Numbered from the stretch's first letter, positions 7,133 through 16,614 are shown. The stretch is DNA of 64,000 nucleotides from Arthrobacter sp. StoSoilA2 (GCF_019977195.1 NZ_AP024643.1:1922001-1986000); one strand, 5' to 3'. The notes: generated from the sequence alone by a model not told the origin. Numbers and translations: made by a program.

Positions 7133-7894
7133 TCAGCGTCCGCGTGCAGCCTTGCGGTCCGGGCGGGCCTTGTAGGGATCGATGCCCTTGGGGATCGGCA
7201 GGCGGGTACCAAGGGAGTTGATGCGCTTGGACACAGCGTTGACCTCAACCTTGGTGAGTTCGTTCTTCATCTTGCCCATGGTCTTGGCGAGTTTGTTCAG
7301 AGGCACCTGGCCCTCGCCGCGACCGGATTCCAGCACGTGGATGGTGACGTTGGGCAGGATGCGCGTGAGGCGCTTGCGCTCCGCTTCCACCAACGGTTTG
7401 ACGCGATGCGTGGGTCCTTCGGTAACCAAAACGACGCCGGGACGACCAATTGCCATGAACACGGCGTCCTGAGTGCGGGGGTTAACCGCGACAGGCTGGT
7501 CCTGGGTGACCCAGCCGCGACGTAGAGTACCCAAGGCCGCTCCGGACGCACCGGGCTGGTTCTCGATCTGCGCGAAGGCAGCCTTCTCTGCGCGACGGGA
7601 GAGGATGAAAACGGCGGCGAGGAGACCCAACGGAATACCGATGATGAGACCGGTAACCCAGTTTTCCAGGAGGTAGCCGATGAGGAAGGCCACGGCAACT
7701 ACCGCCAGGAATGCCAGCAGCATGATCCACACGACCTGGGGATCATTGCGCCGCGTCATCTTGAAGACTTCAGCGATCTGCTTCAGCTGGCTCGGCTTCT
7801 TGGCCTTGGCTTCCTTGGGCTTGCGCTGGAACAGCCCACGCTTGGGGGCGTCGGCCGAGGGGGTCGATTTGCTGGAATCAGAGGAATTCGCCAT
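7133..7894 (-). CDS. DUF4191 membrane protein
   Basis: A 253-residue protein with a basic, Lys/Ser-rich N-terminus, two adjacent transmembrane helices (about residues 57-75 and 81-98: IMLLAFLAVVAVAFLIGYLL, then TGLIIGIPLGLLAAVFIL) and a soluble basic C-terminal domain. It matches the DUF4191 family, found just downstream of lipA in many actinobacteria. A weak TAAGG lies five bases before the ATG, with TAGAAT further upstream. Function unknown; linkage to lipoate synthesis is positional only. Confidence 0.88.
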   Translation of the reverse strand: MANSSDSSKSTPSADAPKRGLFQRKPKEAKAKKPSQLKQIAEVFKMTRRNDPQVVWIMLLAFLAVVAVAFLIGYLLENWVTGLIIGIPLGLLAAVFILSRRAEKAAFAQIENQPGASGAALGTLRRGWVTQDQPVAVNPRTQDAVFMAIGRPGVVLVTEGPTHRVKPLVEAERKRLTRILPNVTIHVLESGRGEGQVPLNKLAKTMGKMKNELTKVEVNAVSKRINSLGTRLPIPKGIDPYKARPDRKAARGR

Positions 7895-7920
7895 AGTGCC
7901 TTAATTCTACGTGATGGACG

Positions 7921-7963
7921 TCGAAGGACCGGACGCCATTACGCTTGGCATCCGGCCCTTCGA
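7921..7963 (-). terminator. Probable lipA terminator hairpin
   Basis: An interrupted stem, TCGAAGG-CCGGA-GCC against GGC-TCCGG-CCTTCGA, begins 45 bases beyond the lipA stop on the minus strand. There is no strong T-run, so termination efficiency is uncertain. Confidence 0.55.
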
Positions 7964-8007
7964 TACTGCTTCATGGTGTTGCTGGTGAAGTGTTTGCCGA
8001 CCCGGGC

Positions 8008-9015
8008 TTAGGCGTGGGCGGCGAGGATGGTGGAGGCTTCCTGGCGGGTGGTGCCGGAGGACTCGATGTGGGCCAGGGCGGCGGGGATTTCCCAGCCCTT
8101 CTTGCGCATCGCGGTGGCCCACAAACGCCCGGCCCGGTAGGAGGAGCGGACCAGGGGCCCGGACATGACACCGAGGAAGCCGATTTCCTCGGCCTCGTGC
8201 TGGAGGTCCACGAACTCCTGCGGTTTGACCCAGCGGTCCACGGGCAGGTGACGTTCGGACGGGCGCAGGTACTGGGTGATCGTGATCAGGTCACACCCGG
8301 CGGCGTGCAGGTCCCGGAGCGCTTCGGAGATTTCCTCGCGGGTTTCGCCCATGCCCAGGATCAGGTTGGACTTGGTCACCATGCCAAGGTCCCGGCCCTG
8401 GGTGATGACATCCAGGGAGCGTTCGTATCGGAACGCCGGGCGGATCCGCTTGAAGATCCTGGGCACGGTTTCGACGTTGTGCGCGAACACCTCGGGCTTG
8501 GAATCGCAGATCGCCTTGATGTGTTCGGGTTTGCCGGAGAAGTCCGGGATGAGCAGCTCCACCCCGGTGCCGGGGTTCAGTTCGTGGATCTTGCGGACCG
8601 TTTCGGCGTACAGCCAGACGCCTTCGTCGGCGAGGTCGTCACGGGCCACCCCGGTGACGGTGGCGTAGCGCAGCTGCATGGCCTGCACGGACCGGGCCAC
8701 CTTGGTGGGTTCGAACATGTCCACCGGGGAGGGTTTGCCGGTGTCGATCTGGCAGAAATCACAGCGGCGGGTGCATTCGGACCCGCCGATCAGGAACGTC
8801 GCTTCCTTGTCTTCCCAGCACTCGAAAATGTTCGGGCAGCCGGCCTCCTCGCACACGGTGTGCAGGCCTTCCTTCTTCACCAGGTTCTTCAGACCGACGA
8901 ACTCGGGCCCCATCTGGACCTTGGCCTTGATCCACTCGGGCTTGCGTTCAACCGGGACAGCCGAGTTGCGCTGCTCAACGCGCAGCAACTTACGGCCTTC
9001 AGGTGCCAGGGTCAC
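8008..9015 (-). CDS. lipA: Lipoyl synthase (radical SAM)
   Basis: Inserts two sulfur atoms into protein-bound octanoyl groups to make lipoate. Both iron-sulfur sites are visible: the auxiliary cluster cysteines at 55, 60 and 66 (CEEAGCPNIFEC) and the radical-SAM CTRRCDFC at 81, 85 and 88. The conserved RSSYRAG near the C-terminus is present. The 335-residue length is normal. The start is a GTG at 9015 that overlaps the lipB stop by four bases (GTGA), with AAGGAG inside the end of lipB, so the two genes are translationally coupled. Its clients, the lipoyl domains of SucB, are encoded 9 kb away. Confidence 0.98.
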   Translation of the reverse strand: MTLAPEGRKLLRVEQRNSAVPVERKPEWIKAKVQMGPEFVGLKNLVKKEGLHTVCEEAGCPNIFECWEDKEATFLIGGSECTRRCDFCQIDTGKPSPVDMFEPTKVARSVQAMQLRYATVTGVARDDLADEGVWLYAETVRKIHELNPGTGVELLIPDFSGKPEHIKAICDSKPEVFAHNVETVPRIFKRIRPAFRYERSLDVITQGRDLGMVTKSNLILGMGETREEISEALRDLHAAGCDLITITQYLRPSERHLPVDRWVKPQEFVDLQHEAEEIGFLGVMSGPLVRSSYRAGRLWATAMRKKGWEIPAALAHIESSGTTRQEASTILAAHA

Positions 9016-9680
9016 TGGAGTGCTCCTTCTGGGGTGGAAACGAGTGCTTCTTCATGCTTGCGGAACTCTTCCACGAAGCGGTCAACGATGTCTGCCGGGT
9101 TGATGGTCCGGCCAGTCTCCAGCGACATGGTGGTGACGCTGGCGTCGGTGATTCCGCACGCGATAATCTGCGCATACGGCGCGAGGTCGTTGCTGCAGTT
9201 GATGGCGACACCATGCATGGTGACGCCGTCAAGGACGCGGATGCCGATCGCGGCAATCTTGCGGTCCGGGCCCTTGTCATCGGCGAGGATCCATACGCCC
9301 GCCCGGCCCTTCACGGTGACTGCCGGGATGCCGTAGTCCGTCATGACGGCGATCATGGTGGCTTCGAGCCGCTCGACATAGTCCCGGATTCCCGCTCGGT
9401 TCTTGAGTTTGAGGATCGGATAGGCGATAAGTTGGCCCGGCCCGTGCCACGTTAACTTGCCACCACGATCCACGGGGACCACGGGGGTGCCGTCAAAGGG
9501 GCGTTCATGGTCTTCAGTGAGCTTGCCCGCCGTGTAGACGGCGGAGTGCTCAAGGAGCAGGACGGTGCTGTTTTTCTCGCCGGCAACAACTTTGTTGTGG
9601 ATCTCGCGCTGTAGGTCCCAGCCCTGCACGTAATCAACGAAATCCGGGGCAAGACCCAGTTGTGAAAACTCAAGAGTCAT
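9012..9680 (-). CDS. lipB: Octanoyl-ACP:protein N-octanoyltransferase
   Basis: Transfers octanoyl from acyl carrier protein to lipoyl domains, the step before LipA. The 222-residue sequence carries the family's GKLTWHGPGQLIAYPI block, the catalytic lysine in RKIAAIGIR (Lys141) and the catalytic cysteine in IIACGI (Cys175). The gene runs directly into lipA with a GTGA overlap. The start ATG lacks a Shine-Dalgarno sequence; instead TAAGCT lies seven bases upstream, so the lipBA message is probably leaderless. Confidence 0.97.
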   Translation of the reverse strand: MTLEFSQLGLAPDFVDYVQGWDLQREIHNKVVAGEKNSTVLLLEHSAVYTAGKLTEDHERPFDGTPVVPVDRGGKLTWHGPGQLIAYPILKLKNRAGIRDYVERLEATMIAVMTDYGIPAVTVKGRAGVWILADDKGPDRKIAAIGIRVLDGVTMHGVAINCSNDLAPYAQIIACGITDASVTTMSLETGRTINPADIVDRFVEEFRKHEEALVSTPEGALQ

Positions 9681-9693
9681 GGGTTCAAGCTTA
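9681..9693 (-). promoter_or_regulatory. Leaderless -10 element for lipBA
   Basis: On the minus strand TAAGCT (9693-9688) is followed by seven bases and then the lipB ATG at 9680. Confidence 0.5.
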
Positions 9694-9828
9694 GACCCAG
9701 CAAGTCACTCACCATGATTTTGTGGTGAACCTCTCAGTCGCATCCGTCGGCGTAGCCCTTGCCCCGCAACCTGGACCTGCCTGTGGATAACTTCTGCGGG
9801 AAATCGGATCATCCGGTAGACCTTGGGT

Positions 9829-11490
9829 ATGGAAACTACGGATGTTCCCGCCCCCTTGATCCCGCACATACCGGGATACACGCCATTACGCCCACTGGGC
9901 AGCGGTTGCTCTTCGACAGTCTGGCTTGCCAGCAGGGACAAGGACGGCGCCCGATTCGCCATCAAATGCGTCACTGGCGGTCCCGGCAAGGGTTCCGGTG
10001 GTTCGACGGGACCAGATTCCGAACATGGCTTCCGTGAGGGCCGGATCCTGTCCGGGCTCCAGCATGAGCACCTTATCCGCCTTCACGACGTCGTGAAGCT
10101 GCCCGGCGTGGGTACGGGCAGCGTTGGCCTGGTCATGGACTTTGCCGCAGGAGGTTCCCTTGCGAATCTGGTGGGCGGCCGGCGCAAGCTTGGAGTCGGA
10201 GAAGTCGTGACGATTCTGACCCCTGTTGCCCAGGTCCTGGCTTACCTGCATGCCCAGGGAACGGCCCACGGGGATATTTCCCCGGGCAACGTGCTGTTTA
10301 CGGCACAAGGGAAGCCCCTTGTGGCAGACCTTGGCGTGGCCGGCGTCGTGGGTGAGAAGAATCAAAGCCTCGACGTCGGCACGGACGGCTTCGTTGATAC
10401 GTCTGTCAGCGCCCGGGGCGCCCCTGGTAATGGTGCCAGAGAAGCCTTGCAGCCGGAACGGGATGTGTATTCGCTGGCGGCACTTGGGTGGTATTGCTTG
10501 ACCGGCAGGGCGCCGGAAATCGCCAAGCACCGCCCACCACTGCCTCTCTTGGTCCCCGAGGTCCCCAAAGGGCTCGCCGCTGCCCTTGAAGCGGGACTGG
10601 ACCCCGATCCCCGGGCGCGTCCCACCGCCCGGGAACTGGGAACAGCTATATATCGCAGCGCTGCGGCGCAGCCCGTGGACCTGGCTGGTTCCGTCCATTC
10701 CTCCGTGATTCCGGAGCTGCTCACGCGGCGGCAGGCCGGGGGCCGACCCCAGCGGAGGAATCCACTGAGCAGGATTTCACTGGGCAGGATTCCACAGACG
10801 GACGCTGTGTCGCGGCTTTGGCCCGTGCGGACAGCAATGACACCGCGCCCTGAACGCCGAAAGCGAAAAGGGCAACCGCAGCGGAGAAGGCAACCGCAGC
10901 GAGGGCCACGTTTAACTATCCGGGTCGGCTTGCTGGTGGCTGGCGTGGTGTCGGTTGGTGCGGTGGGGTGGGCCTTCTGGCTGGGGATCCAGGAGCCCGC
11001 GTCGGGTTCGACGTCCTTGGTAAATCCAGGGACAACGACCCAGGCCACGCAAACCACCCAAACCAACCAGCCCATTCCGGCAGCGCGTTTGGATGCGCTC
11101 CGCTCCGAGGATCCGACAATCGCCGTGCACGCGTTATCGGCCGTGCGCGACATGGCGCTGGGACTGGATCGTCTTGAATTGCTCGCAAGCGTTAACGCAG
11201 CAGGCTCACCTGCCCAAGCGGCAGATGAGACGTTGGGGGAGCAGCTAAGGGCTGACGGTATCCACTTTGCCGGACTCACCACCAGCTTGAGCAATGTATC
11301 GGTGCTGGGCCCACAGGAGGTTGATCGCGCCGTCGTTGCCCTGACCGCCACGACCTCCGGCTACGAGGAGCGCGACCGGTCGGATCGCCTGGTGAAGTCC
11401 CGGCCCGCCGGGGAGCCCCAGCAGTTACGCCTGGTCCTTGTCAGATTGGCTGGGCAGTGGAGCATCTCGGAGATTCTCGGTCCTGCTTAG
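9829..11490 (+). CDS. Membrane-anchored protein kinase-like protein with atypical catalytic motifs
   Basis: A 553-residue protein: an N-terminal kinase fold (about 15-290), a basic linker rich in Arg/Gln, one transmembrane helix (about 363-387) and an outer domain of about 165 residues after a Thr/Gln-rich stretch. The glycine loop LGSGCSST (23-30) and ATP lysine Lys46 are present, but the catalytic loop reads HGDISPGN (147-154) instead of HRD, and the metal motif is DLG (167-169) instead of DFG. Asp149, Asn154 and Asp167 are kept, so activity is possible. I take the ATG at 9829 over a TTG six bases earlier; neither has a ribosome-binding site. Substrate unknown. Confidence 0.8.
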   Translation: METTDVPAPLIPHIPGYTPLRPLGSGCSSTVWLASRDKDGARFAIKCVTGGPGKGSGGSTGPDSEHGFREGRILSGLQHEHLIRLHDVVKLPGVGTGSVGLVMDFAAGGSLANLVGGRRKLGVGEVVTILTPVAQVLAYLHAQGTAHGDISPGNVLFTAQGKPLVADLGVAGVVGEKNQSLDVGTDGFVDTSVSARGAPGNGAREALQPERDVYSLAALGWYCLTGRAPEIAKHRPPLPLLVPEVPKGLAAALEAGLDPDPRARPTARELGTAIYRSAAAQPVDLAGSVHSSVIPELLTRRQAGGRPQRRNPLSRISLGRIPQTDAVSRLWPVRTAMTPRPERRKRKGQPQRRRQPQRGPRLTIRVGLLVAGVVSVGAVGWAFWLGIQEPASGSTSLVNPGTTTQATQTTQTNQPIPAARLDALRSEDPTIAVHALSAVRDMALGLDRLELLASVNAAGSPAQAADETLGEQLRADGIHFAGLTTSLSNVSVLGPQEVDRAVVALTATTSGYEERDRSDRLVKSRPAGEPQQLRLVLVRLAGQWSISEILGPA

Positions 11491-11547
11491 CGGCATTGCC
11501 AAGGATGTTCGTTGACGTGGGTGTTGCCGTCCTGGGTTCGGAATGGT

Positions 11548-12447
11548 TTAGCTGGAAGGGTTACCCGTCAGCCACTCCATGGCTTCATCGAGCCCGGGGT
11601 GTTTCCAGTGAAAACCGGCGGCGGCAAGCTTTGCCGGCTCCATTCTTTGGTTCGCCAGGACGAGTTCGTCAGCAAGCCGGCCAAGGACGAGCCGGAGGGC
11701 GGGCCGGGGGACGCGCACGAAGGCCGGGCGGTGGAAGGCTTTCGCAAGCCGCCCGACGATGGTGTTGACGTCTGCGCTTTCCGGGGCGCACACATTAACC
11801 GCACTTTCCAGATCGGACTTGAGGAGGAAGGCCAGTGCAGCGGCTTCGTCGGCAAGGGTGATCCACGGCCAGAATTGTCGCCCATTTCCGAAGGGTCCAC
11901 CAAGCCCAAGCCTGAGCAGGGGAAGCATCGGTCCGAGCGCGCCGCCGGAAGTGCTCAACACCACTCCGGTCCGGGGTGTCACTACCCTCACGCTGGAGGG
12001 AGCGGTTCTGGCGGTTTGCTCCCATTCGACACATAGCGCGCCCAGCACTCCTTGACCTGGACCCGAGTCCTCACGGAGCAGGCCTTGCCGGGAGGCGCCG
12101 TAGTAGCCGGACGCTGACTGGCTGACGAAGGACAACTCCGGCTGGCCAAGGCGACGCATGGCCGCCGTCAGTGTCCGGGTGGCCTGAAGGCGCGAGTCAC
12201 GAATGACAGCAATCCGGTGCCTGGTCCAGGGTCGGTCCCCTATTCCGGCGCCCGACAAGTTGATCACAGCATCCGCGCCTTCGAGGACGGCCTCGTCCAA
12301 GTCTCCCGTGGCTGGATCCCATGTCCTTTCGTCCTCAGTCTTTGCAGGCCGGCGCACCAGCCGGATGACGTCGTCACCTGTACTTTTCAGATGCTCGGAC
12401 ACTGCCGTCCCGATCATCCCTGAGGCTCCGGACATTACGATTCGCAT
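11548..12447 (-). CDS. TIGR01777-type NAD(P)-dependent epimerase/SDR
   Basis: A 299-residue extended short-chain dehydrogenase-like protein. The N-terminal GASGMIGTAV is the dinucleotide-binding GxxGxxG. NLSGAGIGDRPW and the SASGYYG active-site segment are typical of this subfamily, and the C-terminal DUF1731-like end (RVPRPALRLVLGRLADELV) is present. Substrate is unknown. The equivalent M. tuberculosis gene (Rv2216, from memory) also lies between dlaT and lipB, so the position is conserved. Confidence 0.88.
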   Translation of the reverse strand: MRIVMSGASGMIGTAVSEHLKSTGDDVIRLVRRPAKTEDERTWDPATGDLDEAVLEGADAVINLSGAGIGDRPWTRHRIAVIRDSRLQATRTLTAAMRRLGQPELSFVSQSASGYYGASRQGLLREDSGPGQGVLGALCVEWEQTARTAPSSVRVVTPRTGVVLSTSGGALGPMLPLLRLGLGGPFGNGRQFWPWITLADEAAALAFLLKSDLESAVNVCAPESADVNTIVGRLAKAFHRPAFVRVPRPALRLVLGRLADELVLANQRMEPAKLAAAGFHWKHPGLDEAMEWLTGNPSS

Positions 12448-12532
12448 GACTCATCTCATCACGACCCAAGCATGAGGCAGAAACGGCGTGCGAAGCGCGG
12501 GGCGGGTGCCTCTTGCCACGGCGCCTCTTGAC

Positions 12533-12545
12533 TATGATCGAACAA
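12533..12545 (+). promoter_or_regulatory. Leaderless -10 element for the tricorn-type protease
   Basis: TATGAT at 12533-12538 lies six bases before the ATG at 12545; no Shine-Dalgarno sequence is seen. Confidence 0.55.
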
Positions 12546-15500
12546 TGACCTCCTCCAGCTACCTCCGTTTCCCGCATGTGCATGGCGAACTGGTCACGTT
12601 CGTGGCCGAAGACGACATCTGGATCGCCCCCGTCTCAGGTGGCCGCGCCTGGCGTGTCTCGTCCCAGCAAATGCCGGCAAGGAACCCCCGCTTCACTCCT
12701 GATGGCAAGCGGCTGGTGTGGACTGCTGTTGTTGGTACCTCACCGGAGGTTGTCACCGCGGACGTCGACGGTGGCGGGTACAAGCAGCTGAGCTACTTTG
12801 GACACGCCACAACCCGGGTCAAGGGTTTCACGCCTGCGGGGAACGTCCTGGTGACCAGCGCGTTCCAGCGGTCCGAGAGCCGGCACACGTACGCCTATAG
12901 CCTCCCCCTGAAGGGAGGTGCCGCCGTCGAACTTCCCTTCGGACCGGTGGAGGGCGTTGCCTTTGGACCCGAAATCGGTGACGAGAAGCCCGTCGTCCTG
13001 GCGAGCGTCCTTTCCCGGGAGCCGGCTTGGTGGAAGCGTTACCGGGGTGGCACTGGCGGCAAGTTGTGGATCGACTCAGACGGCAACGGTGAGTTCGAGC
13101 GCTTGATTCCCGACATTGAGGGCAACCTGACGGACCCGTTATGGATCCAGGGGCGCATCGCCTTCCTTTCAGACCACGAAGGCTACGGAAACCTCTACTC
13201 CGTTCTTCCTGACGGGTCAGGACTGCGCCGCCACACGGACCATGAGGATTTCTATGTCCGGCACGCCAGCACGGACGGACAGCGGATAATCTTCGAATCC
13301 GCCGGTGAACTCTGGATTCTGCCCTCGCTTGATGCCGATGCTGAAGCGGTGAAGCTGGAGATCACGCTCGGCTCCGCATCACCGGCGCGGCGTCCCGCCC
13401 CGCTGAAAGCATCCGCGCATTTGGGCGATGTATTTCCGAACGTTGCAGGAACAGCCAGCGCCGTGGAGTCACACGGCACTATCCACTGGCTCCGGCATAA
13501 GGACGGGCCATCGCGGGTGGTCGAAGCGACGCCGGGCGTCCGGGCCCGCCTTCCGCGTCCTTTGACGGATGGCCGGATCGCCTATGTGGCCGACCACGGG
13601 GGAGTGGAGGCTCTGTACGTCAAGCGCATCGCCGCACGCTTGTCCGGAGTTGTTCAGGTGCCGAAGGCCACCGAACCCGCTGTTGTTTCCGGTGAAGCCG
13701 ACGGACTCCCCAAGCCGGTCTCTGCATCCAACGTCGTGGGGGAAAGTTCCCCGGCAAACCAGCCAGCCACCCAATCCGTTGAAACGGGCAAGGCGGCCGG
13801 ACCCTCCGACGAAGCCGCCCACGCAGATCCCTCACCCGACACTCTGGGGGGAACGGCCGTAGTTGGCGCACCGGGCGGAGATGATCAAGCGGGCGATCTC
13901 CGGCTGGACTTCCCCGCACCTACAAGGACGAGCGCACTGGAGGCCAGCCCCGATGGCCGTTGGCTGGCCATCGGCACGGCTTTCGGCGACGTTTTCGTAG
14001 CCGACACCGCTTCCGGGGCATTGACTCGTTTGGTCAGTATTGGCGAAGGAAGCGTCGATCAATTCTCGTGGTCCGCTGATTCGCAGTGGCTTGCCTGGTC
14101 TGAGCCTGTGACGTCCTTCGGTTCCCGCAGCAAACTTCGCCTGGCAAGGCCCTCGGCATCCGACGCCGGAATCATCGATGCCACCGACGGGCGCTTCTGC
14201 GATGAATCACCCCGGTTCACCCCCGACGGGAAGTTCCTGGCGTTCCTGTCCAACAGGAGCTTCGACCCCGTCTATGACGGCCATTCGTTCGACCTTTCCT
14301 TCCCGAGCCCGATCAAGCCGTACCTGCTGGCTCTGGCCGCTGATACACCGTCTCCTTTCGGGCCGTCCGTGGACACCCTTGAGGACGCGCAGGCTACAAC
14401 AGCAAAGCACGACGGCGACGACGCGCCAGTTGTGCGGGTCGACGCGGAAGGCCTTGCACACCGGGTCATTACGGTTCCAGTGCCACAGGGAAACTACTCC
14501 GGGCTCGCTGCCGCCGACGGAGCGTTGCTGTGGCTTGATACTGAGCTATCCGGTGTCACCGGCGAAGGAAAGGGCACCCTGCAGGATAAGAAGACAGCCC
14601 CGTCGCTGGTGCGTTTTGACCTTGCCAAGCGCAAGGAGACCACCCTCGTTCCTGCTGTAGACAGTTACCGCTTGTCGGGTGATCGCAAGAGGGTTGTCTA
14701 CGTCCTTGATAAGCAAATCATGTCAGTTCCCTCAGACAGCAAGGTGGACGAGGAATCCGGGGAACTGGTCAAAGTGGACCTGAACAGGATCCGCGTGATC
14801 CTGGATCCCGTGGCTGCCTGGGGCCAGGCCTTTGATGAAGCATGGCGCCTGCAGCGGGACTTTTTCTGGGCTCCGGACATGGCTGGCCAGGATTGGGATT
14901 CCGTCTACAAACGCTACCGTCCGATCGTGGACCGCCTGGGGTCCCACGACGACCTCGTGGACCTGTTGTGGGAGATCCACGGCGAACTGGGAACCTCGCA
15001 TGCTTATGTGCGGCCCGCCGCTGTGGCTGAACCTGGCCGCAATGGTCAAGGCAGGCTGGGCGCTGAGTTGCAGCTCGGCAGCAAAGGCTGGGAGATAACC
15101 CGGATCCTGGCTGGAGAGTCTTCCGATCCCCTCGCAACCTCGCCCTTGACGCGTCCCGGCGCGGATGCGAAGGTGGGCGACGTCCTCCTGGCGATTGACG
15201 GCGTCGAGCTTTCCGCGGCGCTGACGCCTGCCATGCAATTGGTGGGGGCAGCAGGGCGAACTGTTGAATTGACACTCTTGAATGGGCCAGGACATGGCGG
15301 AGCTGCGGGTGCCCAGCGCCGCGTTGCCGTTGTCCCCATCCCGGACGAGGAGCGGTTGCGCTACCAGGACTGGGTCCGGGCCAACCGGCGCACGGTGCGT
15401 GAGGCATCCGGCGACAAGTTCGGCTACCTGCACATCCCGGACATGATGGCCAATGGTTGGGCACAGTTGCATCGTGACCTCGACACCGAAACGGCCTTGG

Positions 15501-16054
15501 ACGGGTTGATCGTAGACGTACGGCGTAACCGTGGGGGCCACACCTCGCAACTCGTGGCTGAGCTCATTGGCCGGAAGGTCACTGGGTGGAGTATGCCGCG
15601 TGGCGAGAAGCCACGGACTTATCCCCACCATGCTCCGCGGGGTCCAGTGATTATCCTGGCAGACGAATTTGCCGGATCAGATGGCGACATCATCACCCAA
15701 GTGTCCAAACTGAGGGGCATCGGTCCCGTCATTGGGGTACGGACATGGGGTGGCGTGGTGGGCATTGACAACCGTTTTGCGCTGGCCGACGGCACCGGGG
15801 TGACGCAGCCCCGCTACGCTACTTGGTTTGGCGGTGGGATCGGCTGGGATGTTGAAAACCGCGGTGTGGAGCCGGACATCGAGGTGCTCTTCCCGCCGCA
15901 CGCCTATGCCGCAGGCAGCGATCCGCAACTCGAGTATGGCATCGGTGCCCTTAAGGAGATGATCCAGGAGCTGCCTACTGACCGCCCGCCGCTGCGTGAA
16001 GGCTATCGTCAGGTGCGGCCCGCGCCGTTGCCCGCCCGTCCGCAGGAGGGCTAG
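12545..16054 (+). CDS. Tricorn-type protease (S41 family, beta-propeller, PDZ)
   Basis: A 1,169-residue cytosolic protease thought to cut peptides released by other proteases. Layout: two N-terminal propeller regions with repeated SPDG/TPDG blades (about 1-700), a C1 helical domain, a PDZ domain (about 840-925) and the S41 catalytic domain. The Ser-His pair lies in GTSHAY (818-819) and the nucleophile Ser1045 in AGSDGD. A Pro/Ala/Ser-rich insertion of about 80 residues (bases 13660-13900) separates the two propeller parts and explains the length above the usual 1,070 or so. I prefer the ATG at 12545 to an upstream ATG at 12488 because of the leaderless promoter and because the protein homology begins with TSSSYLRFP. 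Confidence 0.93.
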   Translation: MTSSSYLRFPHVHGELVTFVAEDDIWIAPVSGGRAWRVSSQQMPARNPRFTPDGKRLVWTAVVGTSPEVVTADVDGGGYKQLSYFGHATTRVKGFTPAGNVLVTSAFQRSESRHTYAYSLPLKGGAAVELPFGPVEGVAFGPEIGDEKPVVLASVLSREPAWWKRYRGGTGGKLWIDSDGNGEFERLIPDIEGNLTDPLWIQGRIAFLSDHEGYGNLYSVLPDGSGLRRHTDHEDFYVRHASTDGQRIIFESAGELWILPSLDADAEAVKLEITLGSASPARRPAPLKASAHLGDVFPNVAGTASAVESHGTIHWLRHKDGPSRVVEATPGVRARLPRPLTDGRIAYVADHGGVEALYVKRIAARLSGVVQVPKATEPAVVSGEADGLPKPVSASNVVGESSPANQPATQSVETGKAAGPSDEAAHADPSPDTLGGTAVVGAPGGDDQAGDLRLDFPAPTRTSALEASPDGRWLAIGTAFGDVFVADTASGALTRLVSIGEGSVDQFSWSADSQWLAWSEPVTSFGSRSKLRLARPSASDAGIIDATDGRFCDESPRFTPDGKFLAFLSNRSFDPVYDGHSFDLSFPSPIKPYLLALAADTPSPFGPSVDTLEDAQATTAKHDGDDAPVVRVDAEGLAHRVITVPVPQGNYSGLAAADGALLWLDTELSGVTGEGKGTLQDKKTAPSLVRFDLAKRKETTLVPAVDSYRLSGDRKRVVYVLDKQIMSVPSDSKVDEESGELVKVDLNRIRVILDPVAAWGQAFDEAWRLQRDFFWAPDMAGQDWDSVYKRYRPIVDRLGSHDDLVDLLWEIHGELGTSHAYVRPAAVAEPGRNGQGRLGAELQLGSKGWEITRILAGESSDPLATSPLTRPGADAKVGDVLLAIDGVELSAALTPAMQLVGAAGRTVELTLLNGPGHGGAAGAQRRVAVVPIPDEERLRYQDWVRANRRTVREASGDKFGYLHIPDMMANGWAQLHRDLDTETALDGLIVDVRRNRGGHTSQLVAELIGRKVTGWSMPRGEKPRTYPHHAPRGPVIILADEFAGSDGDIITQVSKLRGIGPVIGVRTWGGVVGIDNRFALADGTGVTQPRYATWFGGGIGWDVENRGVEPDIEVLFPPHAYAAGSDPQLEYGIGALKEMIQELPTDRPPLREGYRQVRPAPLPARPQEG

Positions 16055-16099
16055 CAGCGCGCAGCTACATCCGGTTGGCTTTGCACCAGACCGGCAACA

Positions 16100-16146
16100 G
16101 CAAAGGCCTCGCAGCCTTCCCTGAAGGGAGGCCGCGGGGCCTTTGC
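16100..16146. terminator. Terminator between the tricorn protease and osmC
   Basis: GCAAAGGCC pairs with GGCCTTTGC around an inner CCTTCCC/GGGAGG stem. It sits between two convergent genes and is followed by TTGTAATG on the plus strand. Confidence 0.8.
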
Positions 16147-16185
16147 TTGTAATGAGGTTTTTGTGCTGTGAAGCGAAGCCCGAGG

Positions 16186-16614
16186 CTATGCTTCGAGCGT
16201 TGCGTCCAGTGTGATGTCAATGCTGGCCAGCGCACCGGAAACCGGGCAACCGGTCTTTGCCGCTTCGGAGATACGGCGGAAATCCTCTTCGGAAATGCCG
16301 GGGATCCTGGCGGTCATCGTCAGGTGGCTGCCGGTGATACCGGTGCCGGGGACGAAGGTCACGTCGGCCTTGGTCTGGATTTCCTCAGGGGTAAAGCCCG
16401 CCTGTGCGAGCTCGTTGCTGAAGGCCATGGAGAAGCACGCGGAGTGCGCTGCAGCGATCAGTTCTTCCGGACTGGTCTTGCCGCCGGACTGCTCGGTACG
16501 TGCCTTCCAGGTGACATCGAACGTGCCCAGGCCTGAGCTATCCAGCGTCGTGTTTCCAGCACCCTCGATCAGGTTGCCGTTCCAAACCGTGTGTGCGGTG
16601 CGTGTTGCTGCCAT
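16186..16614 (-). CDS. OsmC/Ohr family peroxiredoxin
   Basis: A 142-residue thiol peroxidase that reduces organic hydroperoxides. The two catalytic cysteines are in AHSACFS (Cys60) and TGCPVSG (Cys123), the spacing of the OsmC subgroup. The ATG at 16614 is preferred over an upstream in-frame ATG at 16677 because GGAG lies six bases before it and the protein then starts at the usual family position (MAATRTAHTVWNG). Monocistronic. Confidence 0.9.
   Translation of the reverse strand: MAATRTAHTVWNGNLIEGAGNTTLDSSGLGTFDVTWKARTEQSGGKTSPEELIAAAHSACFSMAFSNELAQAGFTPEEIQTKADVTFVPGTGITGSHLTMTARIPGISEEDFRRISEAAKTGCPVSGALASIDITLDATLEA

Noticed and set aside
7945..9336. A 463-codon plus-strand frame opposite lipA and lipB
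   Set aside because: Antisense shadow, with no recognisable domain; LipA and LipB have intact catalytic motifs on the other strand.
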